From NCBI GenBank assembly GCA_946480065.1, contig CAMLJA010000118.1:1-6448 (forward strand): a stretch of DNA of 6,448 nt. Reading direction: 5' to 3'. Below the pieces are notes generated by a model. It saw nothing but the letters and a program-made list of their open reading frames with translations, had not been told where the DNA came from and made no database searches. Positions 1-6,448 of the stretch are shown piece by piece; positions within the stretch are counted from its first letter, which is position 1; every line of letters begins with the position of its first letter. A program made the position numbers and the translations under genes. The stretch is from an uncultured Thermomonas sp. (GTDB lineage Bacteria > Pseudomonadota > Gammaproteobacteria > Xanthomonadales > Xanthomonadaceae).

Positions 1-629
1 CAGCGCCCCTCGCCCGCCAGCGCAGCGGCGCGCGCGCGGATGTAGCCGCGCATGTGGGTGGTGCTGAACTCGGGGTGGAATTGCAGGCCCCAGACCGCCT
101 CGCCCCAGCGGTAGGCGTGGCAGGCGTCCTGGGCCGAGCGCGCCAGGACGGTGGCGCCGTCCGGCGGCGCCAGCACGCTCTGCAGGTGGGTGGCCTGGGC
201 CGGGAAGCGCGGCGGCAGGCCGGCGAACAGCGGATCGTCGGCGGCCGGTGGATCGAGGTCCAGGCACACCGTGCCCATCTCGCGGCCGGCCGGGTTGTCG
301 CCCACGGTGCCGCCCAGCGCGTGCGCGATCAACTGGTGGCCGTAGCAGATGCCCAGCAGCGGCAGCCCCGCGTGCGCGGCCTCGCGCAGCCAGCCGGCGC
401 TGCGCTCGCTCCAGTCGCGGCGCTCGGTGACCATCGCCGCCGATCCGGTGACGATGGCGCCGGCGAAGCCCTCGCGCCCGGGCAGCGCCTCGCCGCCGGC
501 CACGTCCACCACCACCGCTTCTTCCGGCGCCAGGCCGGCCGCCACCCGGATCCAGTGGGCGAAGCTGCCGTGGCGGCGCATGGCGTCGACCGGGCGGCCG
601 GTCTGCAGGATCAGGAACGGGGCGGTCAT
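1..629 (-). CDS. Class I glutamine amidotransferase (GMP-synthase-like), C-terminus cut by window edge
   Basis: A continuous minus-strand reading frame of 209 codons runs from an ATG at 629-627 to the window edge without a stop, so the C-terminus is missing. The protein begins [13 protein letters not shown] and has the class I (triad) glutamine amidotransferase signature: the nucleophile elbow GICYGHQ at residues 93-99 with Cys95, and the catalytic His185 and Glu187 in QFHPEFS. In this family the triad hydrolyses glutamine and passes ammonia to an acceptor. Free-standing members of about 230-250 residues, annotated 'GMP synthase-like glutamine amidotransferase', usually have no known acceptor. 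No synthetase domain is visible here and the frame fits a free-standing cytoplasmic enzyme. The start is supported by a GAGGA Shine-Dalgarno at 640-636, six bases upstream. The gene is divergent from glyQ. Family assignment is confident; the substrate is unknown. A gamma-glutamyl hydrolase-like (peptidase C26) activity is an alternative. Confidence 0.9.
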   Translation of the reverse strand, partial: MTAPFLILQTGRPVDAMRRHGSFAHWIRVAAGLAPEEAVVVDVAGGEALPGREGFAGAIVTGSAAMVTERRDWSERSAGWLREAAHAGLPLLGICYGHQLIAHALGGTVGDNPAGREMGTVCLDLDPPAADDPLFAGLPPRFPAQATHLQSVLAPPDGATVLARSAQDACHAYRWGEAVWGLQFHPEFSTTHMRGYIRARAAALAGEGR

Positions 630-635
630 CGGGCG

Positions 636-640
636 TCCTC
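636..640 (-). promoter_or_regulatory. Shine-Dalgarno of the amidotransferase gene
   Basis: On the minus strand GAGGA (640 to 636) lies six bases before the ATG at 629-627. It is the clearest ribosome-binding site in the window and fixes the start of the amidotransferase gene. By contrast, neither glyQ nor tamA has a comparable purine tract. Confidence 0.6.
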
Positions 641-669
641 GGGCGGCCACGGGCACCAAAACAGGCGCC

Positions 670-677
670 CTTATACT
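670..677. promoter_or_regulatory. Overlapping divergent -10 elements between the amidotransferase gene and glyQ
   Basis: The only AT-rich stretch of the 76-bp divergent region reads CTTATACT at 670-677. On the plus strand TATACT (672-677) matches the -10 consensus at five of six positions and would start glyQ RNA near 684, leaving a leader of about 22 nt. On the minus strand TATAAG (675 to 670) also matches five of six and would start the amidotransferase RNA near 663. No convincing -35 hexamer is visible at 16-18 bp on either side (the plus side is GC-rich; TGGTTC on the minus side is a poor match). Promoter use is inferred from sequence only. Confidence 0.45.
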
Positions 678-705
678 AGCCGGCCCGCTCCCGAACCACG
701 CCCGC

Positions 706-1628
<923 letters not shown>

Positions 1629-1632
<4 letters not shown>

Positions 1633-2294
1633 TCCTGATCGGCCTGTACGACAGCTCGTACACGCGGCGCGTGGCGATCGCCATGGCGCTGTACGGCATC
1701 GCGTTCGACCACCGCGCCTGGTCGGTGGGGCGCGACTTCGACCGCATCCGCCAGTACAACCCGCTGGGCCGCGTGCCCACGCTGGTGCTGGACGACGGCG
1801 AGGTGCTGACCGAATCCGCGATGATCCTGGACTACCTCGACGATCAGGTCGGCCCGCAGCGTGCGTTGTTGCCGCCCACCGGCATCGCGCGCCGCGACGC
1901 GCAGCGGCTGATCGCGCTGGCCACCGGCGCCGTCGACAAGGCGCTGCTGATGGTGCTGGAGCGCGTGTTCCGCCCGGCCGAGATGCACAGCGAGGCGTGG
2001 CTGTCGCGCTGCCGGCTGCAGGTCGAGGGCGCGCTGGGCGAGCTCGAGCGCGCCTGCGCCGCGCGTGCCGGGCACGACTGGCTGGTCGGCGAGGCGATGA
2101 CCCACGCCGACATCGCCCTGGCCTGCTTCTGCACCCACGTGCGCGAGTCCCTGCCGCTGGACCTGGGGCCGTGGCCGGGGCTGCGCGCACGGGTGGACCG
2201 CTGCGAGGCGCTGCCCGTGTTCCGCGACCACTATCTTCCCTTCGCGGCGCCCGTTGCGACGTCCGCCGCCCCCGCCAAGGCCACCGACGCATGA
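1629..2294 (+). CDS. Glutathione S-transferase family protein
   Basis: Encodes 221 residues with the two-domain GST layout. The N-terminal thioredoxin-like domain (about 1-75) shows [20 protein letters not shown] at 5-24, where Ser9 occupies the place of the serine in the SPF motif of bacterial YibF/YfcF-type GSTs (here SSY, so the usual proline is Ser10). It also has NPLGRVPTL with the cis-proline at 50, and the glutathione-binding TES at 61-63. The alpha-helical C-terminal domain (about 88-200) contains [11 protein letters not shown], matching the N-capping box with Asp161. An Ala/Pro-rich tail follows residue 205. Family members bind glutathione for conjugation, reduction or isomerisation; the substrate cannot be read from sequence. 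The gene lies between glyQ and glyS with ATGA overlaps at both ends (1629-1632 and 2291-2294), so translation is probably coupled to both. The same frame is open upstream inside glyQ, but GST homology begins exactly at this ATG. Confidence 0.92.
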
Positions 2295-4471
2295 CCACCT
2301 CGCCGATGCAACCGCTGCTGATCGAGCTGGGCACCGAGGAACTGCCGGTCAAGGCACTGCCGGGGCTGGCGCAGGCGTTCTTCGACGGCGTCATCGCCGC
2401 GCTGGAAAAGCGCGGCGTGGCGGTCGCGCGCGGCGACGCCAAACCGCTGTATTCCCCGCGCCGGCTGGCGGTGCTGCTGCCGGGCGTGGCCGTCGAGCAG
2501 CCGGAACAGGCCTCCGAGGTGCTGGGCCCCTACCTCAACATCGCGCTGGACGCCGACGGCCAGCCGACCCGGGCGCTGCAGGGCTTCGCCGCCAAGGCCG
2601 GCGTCGACTGGACGCAGCTGGACAAGACCACCGATGGCAAGGGCGAGCGCTTCATCCACCGCGCCACCACGCCGGGCGCGCTGACCCTGGACCTGTTGCA
2701 GGCGGTGCTGGACGACGCGCTGGCCGCGATGCCCATCCCCAAGCCGATGCGCTGGGGCGACCACGCCTACGGCTTCGCCCGCCCGCTGCACTGGCTGGTG
2801 GCGCTGCTGGGCAGCACCGTGGCCAACGTGCACGCGCTGGGCATCCGCGCCGGCCGGCAGTCGCGCGGCCACCGCTTCCACGCGCCGGGCGACGTCGCCA
2901 TCGCGCAGCCGCAGGACTATGTCGAGGCGCTGCGCCAGGCGTTCGTGCTGGTCGATCCCGACGAGCGCCGCGCGCGCGTGGTCGCCGAAGTGGACGCCGC
3001 CGCGCGCACCGCGGGCGGCACGGCGCGCATCGAGGCCGGCAACCTGGAACAGGTGAACTGCCTCAACGAATGGCCGGTCGCCGTGGCCTGCACCTTCGAG
3101 CGCGAGTTCCTGGCGGTGCCGCAGGAAGCGCTGGTCGAGACCATGGAGGCCAACCAGAAGTTCTTCCCGGTGCTGGACGCGCAGGGCCGGCTGACCGAGC
3201 ATTTCATCGGCATTGCCAACATCGAATCCAAGGACCCGGCGGAAATCCGCAAGGGCTACGAGCGGGTGATCCGCCCGCGCTTCAGCGATGCCAAGTTCTT
3301 CTTCGACGAGGATCTCAAGCAGGGCCTCGCATCGATGGGCGAGGGCCTTGCGACCGTGACCTACCAGGCCAAGCTGGGCAGCGTGGCCGACAAGGTGGCG
3401 CGCGTGGCCGCGCTGGCCGAGGCCATCGCCACGCAGGTCGGCGCCGACCCGGCGCAGGCACGGCGTGCGGCAACGCTGGCGAAGAACGACCTGCAGAGCC
3501 GCATGGTCAACGAGTTCCCGGAACTGCAGGGCATCGCCGGCCGCTACTACGCCCAGCGCGCGGGCGAGCCCGACGAGGTGGCGCTGGCGATCGACGAGGC
3601 CTACCGCCCGCGCTTCGCCGCCGATGACATCGCGCTGTCGCCGCTGGGCAAGGTGCTGGCGATCGCCGAGCGCCTGGACACGCTGGCCGGCGGCTTTGCC
3701 GCGGGTCTGAAGCCGACCGGCAACAAGGATCCGTTCGCGCTCCGTCGCAATGCGCTGGGGCTGGCAAGGACGATCATCGAGAGCGGGTTCGACCTCGATC
3801 TGTGGCAGTTGCTCGACGAGGCGAACGATCATGCCGTCAAGGCAATGATGCTTGTCGATATTGCGAAGAAGTCGACTGCGATCAAAGAGGCCCGTGAGAA
3901 AGGAGTTTCTATTGGGAATGGCAGCACTTCTGTATTGGCAGCGTCGGGCGCGAATGATGTGCTCGAGCTGCAGGACTTCATCCTCGACCGCCTCCGCGGC
4001 TACTACGCCGACAAGGGCGTGCCGGCCGCGCACTTCAACGCCGTCGCCGAACTGAAGCCGGCCTCGCTCTACGACCTCGACCGCCGCATCGACGCCATCG
4101 GCGTCTTCGCGCAGCTGCCGGAGGCCGCGGCGCTGGCCGCCGCCAACAAGCGCATCGGCAACATCCTGAAGAAGGCCGACATCGCCATCCCGGCGATCGA
4201 GGACCCGGCGCTGCTGGCGGAACCGGCGGAGCGCGCGCTGGCCGAGGCGGTGGAAGCGGCCTACGCCGAGACCGGCCCGGCGCTGGCGCGCGGCGACTAC
4301 GTGGACGTGCTGACCCACCTGGCGCGGCTGCGGCCGCAGGTGGACGCCTTCTTCGACGCGGTGATGGTCAACGCCGAGGACCCGGCCGTGCGCGCCAACC
4401 GCCTGGCCCTGCTGAAGCGGCTCGCGGACCGGCTGGGCAGCGTGGCCGCGATCGAGCACCTGTCGGCCTGA
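2291..4471 (+). CDS. glyS: Glycyl-tRNA synthetase beta subunit, with an AT-richer in-frame insertion
   Basis: Encodes 726 residues, longer than E. coli GlyS (689). The beta subunit holds tRNA-Gly and completes the alpha2beta2 synthetase. Family landmarks in order: [15 protein letters not shown] at 9-23, [11 protein letters not shown] at 55-65, [17 protein letters not shown] from 149, RGHRFHAPG at 192-200, [15 protein letters not shown] at 281-295, IANIESKDP at 308-316, [16 protein letters not shown] at 326-341, the HD-type region around [17 protein letters not shown] at 398-414, [14 protein letters not shown] at 478-491, [15 protein letters not shown] at 616-630, and the C-terminal anticodon-binding-like end [21 protein letters not shown] at 684-704. 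The ATG at 2291 overlaps the GST stop and places the first motif as in E. coli; Met6 (2306) is a less likely start. Between [10 protein letters not shown] and [13 protein letters not shown] the spacing exceeds that of E. coli by about 30 residues, and the DNA there is much lower in GC (see separate entry). No frameshift or stop is present, so the protein should be intact. Confidence 0.97.
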   Translation: MTTSPMQPLLIELGTEELPVKALPGLAQAFFDGVIAALEKRGVAVARGDAKPLYSPRRLAVLLPGVAVEQPEQASEVLGPYLNIALDADGQPTRALQGFAAKAGVDWTQLDKTTDGKGERFIHRATTPGALTLDLLQAVLDDALAAMPIPKPMRWGDHAYGFARPLHWLVALLGSTVANVHALGIRAGRQSRGHRFHAPGDVAIAQPQDYVEALRQAFVLVDPDERRARVVAEVDAAARTAGGTARIEAGNLEQVNCLNEWPVAVACTFEREFLAVPQEALVETMEANQKFFPVLDAQGRLTEHFIGIANIESKDPAEIRKGYERVIRPRFSDAKFFFDEDLKQGLASMGEGLATVTYQAKLGSVADKVARVAALAEAIATQVGADPAQARRAATLAKNDLQSRMVNEFPELQGIAGRYYAQRAGEPDEVALAIDEAYRPRFAADDIALSPLGKVLAIAERLDTLAGGFAAGLKPTGNKDPFALRRNALGLARTIIESGFDLDLWQLLDEANDHAVKAMMLVDIAKKSTAIKEAREKGVSIGNGSTSVLAASGANDVLELQDFILDRLRGYYADKGVPAAHFNAVAELKPASLYDLDRRIDAIGVFAQLPEAAALAAANKRIGNILKKADIAIPAIEDPALLAEPAERALAEAVEAAYAETGPALARGDYVDVLTHLARLRPQVDAFFDAVMVNAEDPAVRANRLALLKRLADRLGSVAAIEHLSA
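3821..3829 (+). repeat. Left copy of 9-bp direct repeat flanking the glyS insertion
   Basis: GCGAACGAT, codons 511-513 of glyS (Ala-Asn-Asp). It matches the right copy at 3950-3958 in eight of nine bases, in the same reading frame, 129 bp (43 codons) apart. Such a pair could be a target-site duplication or a recombination scar, or coincidence in coding DNA. Confidence 0.4.
3828..3849 (+). repeat. Imperfect inverted repeat at the left edge of the glyS insertion
   Basis: ATCATGCC (3828-3835) can pair with GGCAATGAT (3841-3849) around a five-base loop, with one bulged A. This gives an eight-pair stem that overlaps the left direct repeat. It may be a terminal structure of an inserted element, or chance. 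No matching hairpin is seen at the right edge. Confidence 0.35.
3950..3958 (+). repeat. Right copy of 9-bp direct repeat flanking the glyS insertion
   Basis: GCGAATGAT, codons 554-556 of glyS (Ala-Asn-Asp), one C-to-T difference from the left copy at 3821-3829. The copy sits exactly where codon use returns to the GC-rich norm of the gene. Confidence 0.4.
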
Positions 4472-4483
4472 TCCACCACCACG

Positions 4484-4500
4484 GTTCCGCCGGGCGGGAC
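4484..4500 (+). terminator. Weak GC-rich hairpin after glyS
   Basis: Thirteen bases past the glyS stop, GTTCCGC (4484-4490) pairs with GCGGGAC (4494-4500) through seven pairs (one G-T) around a CGG loop. Only two T follow, so it lacks the U-tract of a standard intrinsic terminator. A second possible stem, CCGTGC (4514-4519) with GCACGG (4530-4535), lies downstream with a ten-base loop. Either could slow polymerase or protect the glyS mRNA 3' end. Read-through into tamA is possible. Confidence 0.3.
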
Positions 4501-4557
4501 TTCGGCGTCGCGTCCGTGCGTTGCGGCGTGCACGGCGGGCGCGGGGTGGATCGCCTG

Positions 4558-4578
4558 TTAACACCGTATCGGTATCCT
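4558..4578 (+). promoter_or_regulatory. Possible tamA promoter
   Basis: The only AT-richer patch of the 113-bp gap between glyS and tamA contains TTAACA (4558-4563, five of six to the -35 consensus) and TATCCT (4573-4578, -10-like). They are only nine bases apart, so they cannot serve as one standard sigma-70 promoter. If TATCCT is the -10, transcription would begin at about 4585, at the tamA ATG itself, giving a leaderless message. This would fit the absence of any Shine-Dalgarno before that ATG. Confidence 0.25.
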
Positions 4579-4584
4579 GCATCG

Positions 4585-6447
4585 ATGCCCTGCCTGCCCA
4601 CGCGCCTGCTGCTCGCCCTCGCCTGCTGCGCGACGGCGCTGCCGGCGGCGGCGGTCACGGTGACCCGGGTGCAGGTGCGCGGGCTGCCCGACGAGGCGAT
4701 GGCGCGCAACGTGCGCGTGTCGCTGTCGCTGGTGGACGCGGTGGGCAAGGACATCAGCGGCCGCCGCCTGAACTACCTGCTGCGCGAGGCGGAGGCGGAG
4801 ACCCGCGAGGCGCTGGAACCGTTCGGCTACTACTCGCCCACCATCACGGTGACGCGCAGCGACCGCGCGGCCGATGCGCGGGGTGCCGACGACGCCAGCG
4901 GCGACGAGGGCGACGGGGCGGCGCCTGCCGCCGTCGCGCGCCGGCGCGACCGCACGCTGGAGGTGGTGATCGCGGTGGAACCCGGCGCGCCGGTGCGGGT
5001 GCGCGGCTTCGACCTGGGCGTGGACGGGCCGGGCGGCGCCGACCGCACCGTGGGCGCGGCGCTGGCGGAGTTCGCGCCGCGCCGGGGCGAGGTGCTGGAC
5101 CACGCGCTGTACGAAGCCGGCAAGCGCCGGGTGGGCGCCGCGTTGGCCGCGCACGGCTATTTCGACGCCGACCTGGCCGCGCACCGGGTGGAGGTGACCC
5201 GCGCCGAGCACGCCGCCGACCTCGCCCTGCGCTGGCGCAGCGGCGAGCGCTATGCGCTGGGCGAGGCGCGCTTCAGCCAGTCGCCGGCGCCGGTGATCCG
5301 CGAACGCCTGCTGCGGCGACTGGTGGACTGGACGCCGGGCCAGCCCTACGACGAGGCCGAGCTGGAGCGGCTGCGGCGCTCGCTGGTGGGGCTGGACTAT
5401 TTCGGCCTGGTCGAGGTGCAGCCGCGCCCCGAGGAGGCCACCGGGCGGGTGGTGCCGGTGCAGGTGGACCTCACCGCGGCGCCGCGCAGCATCTACACCG
5501 CCGGCGTGAGCTACGGCACCCGCAGTGGCGCCGGCATCAGCCTGGGGCTGGAGCGCCGCTACCTCAACAGCCGCGGCCACAAGGCGCTGGCGCAGCTGGA
5601 CTACGCCGCCAAGCGCAAGACCGCCACCGTGCAGTACCGGGTGCCGGCGTTCGCCTGGCTGGACGGCTGGTACACCGCCAGCCTGCAGGCCGCCGATGAG
5701 CAGACCGACTCGCTGGACAACCGCCGGCTGGAATTCGTGGCCAGCCGCAGCGGCCAGCTCAACGACCACCTCAACCTGGTCGCCTCCGCGCACGTGCTGC
5801 GCGAGCGCTGGTCGTACTTCACCCTGGAGCGGCCGAGCTCGGCCTACCGCTACGCCAGCTTCGCGTTCCCGGAGCTGCGCGCGGAATACATCGACGTCGA
5901 CGACCGCCTGGCCCCGCGCCGCGGCGCCGGCGGCACCCTGACCCTGCGCGCCGGCCGCGGCGGTGCGCAGGGCGGGACCAACTTCGCCCAGGTGCACGCC
6001 AGCGCGCAGTGGTTCCACGGCCTGTCCGGCGACAGCCGCCTGCTGCTGCGCGGCGAGGCCGGCCACACCTTCACCGGCGAACTGCTCGAGCTGCCGCCCA
6101 GCCTGCGCTACTACGCCGGCGGCGACCGCAGCGTGCGCGGCTACGGCTGGCGCGAGATCGGCCCGCGCATCCGCAACGGCGCCGGCCAGGCCTACGCGCT
6201 GGGCGCGTCCAACGTGCTCACCGCCAGCGTCGAGTACGAGCGCTACTTCCGCGGGCCGTGGGGCGCGGCGGTGTTCGTGGACACCGGCAGCGCGTTCGAC
6301 GGCCGCCGCCCGGACCTGCGCACCGGCGTGGGCATCGGCCTGCGCTGGCGCTCGCCGGTGGGCCCGGTGCGCATCGACATCGCGCGCGGGCTGGACGCGC
6401 CCGACTCGCCGTTCACCCTGCATCTCAACATCGGCGCCGACCTGTGA
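4585..6447 (+). CDS. tamA: TamA: outer-membrane translocation and assembly module subunit (BamA/Omp85 family)
   Basis: Encodes 620 residues. TamA is an outer-membrane barrel that, with TamB, helps insert or transport outer-membrane and autotransporter proteins. The ATG at 4585 starts a Sec signal peptide (MPCLPTRLLLALACCATALP), probably cut after AAA at residue 23; the in-frame GTG at 4516 would bury it and is rejected. Three POTRA domains follow (about 24-135, 136-218, 219-298), then the barrel (about 299-620). TamA-like landmarks are FGYYSPTITV at 80-89, VEPGAPVRVRGFDL at 131-144, AHGYFDADL at 189-197, SGERYALGEARF at 219-230, the L6-loop motif YYAGGDRSVRGYGWREIGP at 509-527 (VRGY 517-520), FVDTGSAFD at 564-572, and RWRSPVGPVRIDIARGLD near the end. 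The last strand ends IGADL, resembling the IGLGPEL end of E. coli TamA. A charged low-complexity insertion sits in POTRA1 at about 92-123. No Shine-Dalgarno is visible. The gene is 113 bp downstream of glyS and may share its transcript. Confidence 0.95.
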   Translation: MPCLPTRLLLALACCATALPAAAVTVTRVQVRGLPDEAMARNVRVSLSLVDAVGKDISGRRLNYLLREAEAETREALEPFGYYSPTITVTRSDRAADARGADDASGDEGDGAAPAAVARRRDRTLEVVIAVEPGAPVRVRGFDLGVDGPGGADRTVGAALAEFAPRRGEVLDHALYEAGKRRVGAALAAHGYFDADLAAHRVEVTRAEHAADLALRWRSGERYALGEARFSQSPAPVIRERLLRRLVDWTPGQPYDEAELERLRRSLVGLDYFGLVEVQPRPEEATGRVVPVQVDLTAAPRSIYTAGVSYGTRSGAGISLGLERRYLNSRGHKALAQLDYAAKRKTATVQYRVPAFAWLDGWYTASLQAADEQTDSLDNRRLEFVASRSGQLNDHLNLVASAHVLRERWSYFTLERPSSAYRYASFAFPELRAEYIDVDDRLAPRRGAGGTLTLRAGRGGAQGGTNFAQVHASAQWFHGLSGDSRLLLRGEAGHTFTGELLELPPSLRYYAGGDRSVRGYGWREIGPRIRNGAGQAYALGASNVLTASVEYERYFRGPWGAAVFVDTGSAFDGRRPDLRTGVGIGLRWRSPVGPVRIDIARGLDAPDSPFTLHLNIGADL

Positions 6448-6448
6448 A

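Larger units (their letters stand above)
3821..3958 (+). other. Low-GC in-frame insertion or recombined patch within glyS
   Basis: Residues 511-556 of GlyS fall in a variable part of the family, between [10 protein letters not shown] and [14 protein letters not shown] hand count gives 53 G+C in the 110 bases 3831-3940 (48%), against 75 of 100 for 3541-3640 and 72 of 100 for 4021-4120. Of 43 codons (514-556), 20 end in A or T, including AAA, GGA, TCT, GTA and CGT, which are scarce in the rest of the window. The encoded peptide is lysine- and serine-bearing (for example [20 protein letters not shown] at 524-543), unlike its Ala/Arg-rich surroundings, and could form a helix followed by a Gly/Ser loop. 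The right edge is sharp: codons return to normal from 3959. The left edge is blurred. Origin is inferred, and the true boundaries cannot be fixed without relatives. Confidence 0.6.

Noticed and set aside
349..705. Upstream in-frame extension of glyQ
   Set aside because: It would overlap the divergent amidotransferase gene and the promoter-like region. GlyQ homology starts within ten residues of the ATG at 706.
3919..3942. TGGCAGC repeated at 3919-3925 and 3936-3942
   Set aside because: Seven-base repeats 17 bp apart occur by chance; there is no third copy and no regular spacing.
3821..3958. Intein or translational-bypass element in glyS
   Set aside because: The segment is far too short for an intein and lacks splicing-motif residues. 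It has no stop and stays in frame, so no ribosome hop is needed to make GlyS.
2231..4582. 783-codon minus-strand open frame opposite glyS
   Set aside because: It covers glyS almost exactly and has the composition of a GC-rich shadow frame. Its only unusual part is the antisense of the low-GC glyS segment.
4618..4632. Possible lipoprotein signal (LACC) in the TamA leader
   Set aside because: The residues before Cys14 and Cys15 do not fit the lipobox, and TamA proteins use a normal signal peptidase I site; AAA|V at 23/24 fits that.
4558..6423. 621-codon minus-strand open frame opposite tamA
   Set aside because: Another composition-driven antisense frame with no recognisable domain, start signal or neighbour logic; tamA on the plus strand is unmistakable.
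6444..6448. GTG overlapping the tamA stop (GTGA) as the start of tamB
   Set aside because: TamB genes often follow tamA and such an overlap would be typical, but only five bases remain in the window, so it cannot be supported.

Overview
The window is high-GC DNA (about 70% or more G+C over most of its length), gene-dense, with strongly GC-ending codons. Gene content and order (a two-subunit glycyl-tRNA synthetase with a glutathione S-transferase-like gene between the subunits, then a TamA-type outer-membrane assembly protein) suggest a diderm gammaproteobacterium, most likely of the Xanthomonadaceae/Lysobacteraceae (Lysobacter, Luteimonas, Pseudoxanthomonas or similar). The lineage is inferred from gene content and composition; no database search was run.

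Layout. The left end (1-629, minus strand) holds most of a class I glutamine amidotransferase, cut off by the window edge. A 76-bp divergent intergenic region (630-705) contains a back-to-back pair of -10-like elements. From there three plus-strand genes run as one tight operon: glyQ (706-1632), a GST-family gene (1629-2294) and glyS (2291-4471). Each junction is a 4-bp ATGA stop/start overlap. A 113-bp gap (4472-4584) with weak hairpins separates glyS from tamA (4585-6447), whose stop codon lies one base before the right edge.

How the genes work together. GlyQ and GlyS form the tetrameric (alpha2beta2) bacterial glycyl-tRNA synthetase, so co-translation from one mRNA makes sense. The GST-like protein rides in the same transcript with no obvious link to glycine charging. 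TamA is an outer-membrane BamA-family barrel with periplasmic POTRA domains; it normally works with the inner-membrane-anchored TamB, whose gene may begin just beyond the window.

The least ordinary feature is inside glyS. A segment of about 130 bp (about 3821-3958, residues 511-556) is roughly 48% G+C against 72-75% in flanking glyS. It uses many A/T-ending codons, keeps the reading frame, adds about 30 residues relative to the E. coli protein as remembered, and is bracketed by near-identical 9-bp direct repeats. It looks like an in-frame foreign insertion or a recombined patch in an essential gene. Apart from that the window is housekeeping in character, and I see no defence system, mobile element with its own genes, CRISPR array, tRNA or rRNA.
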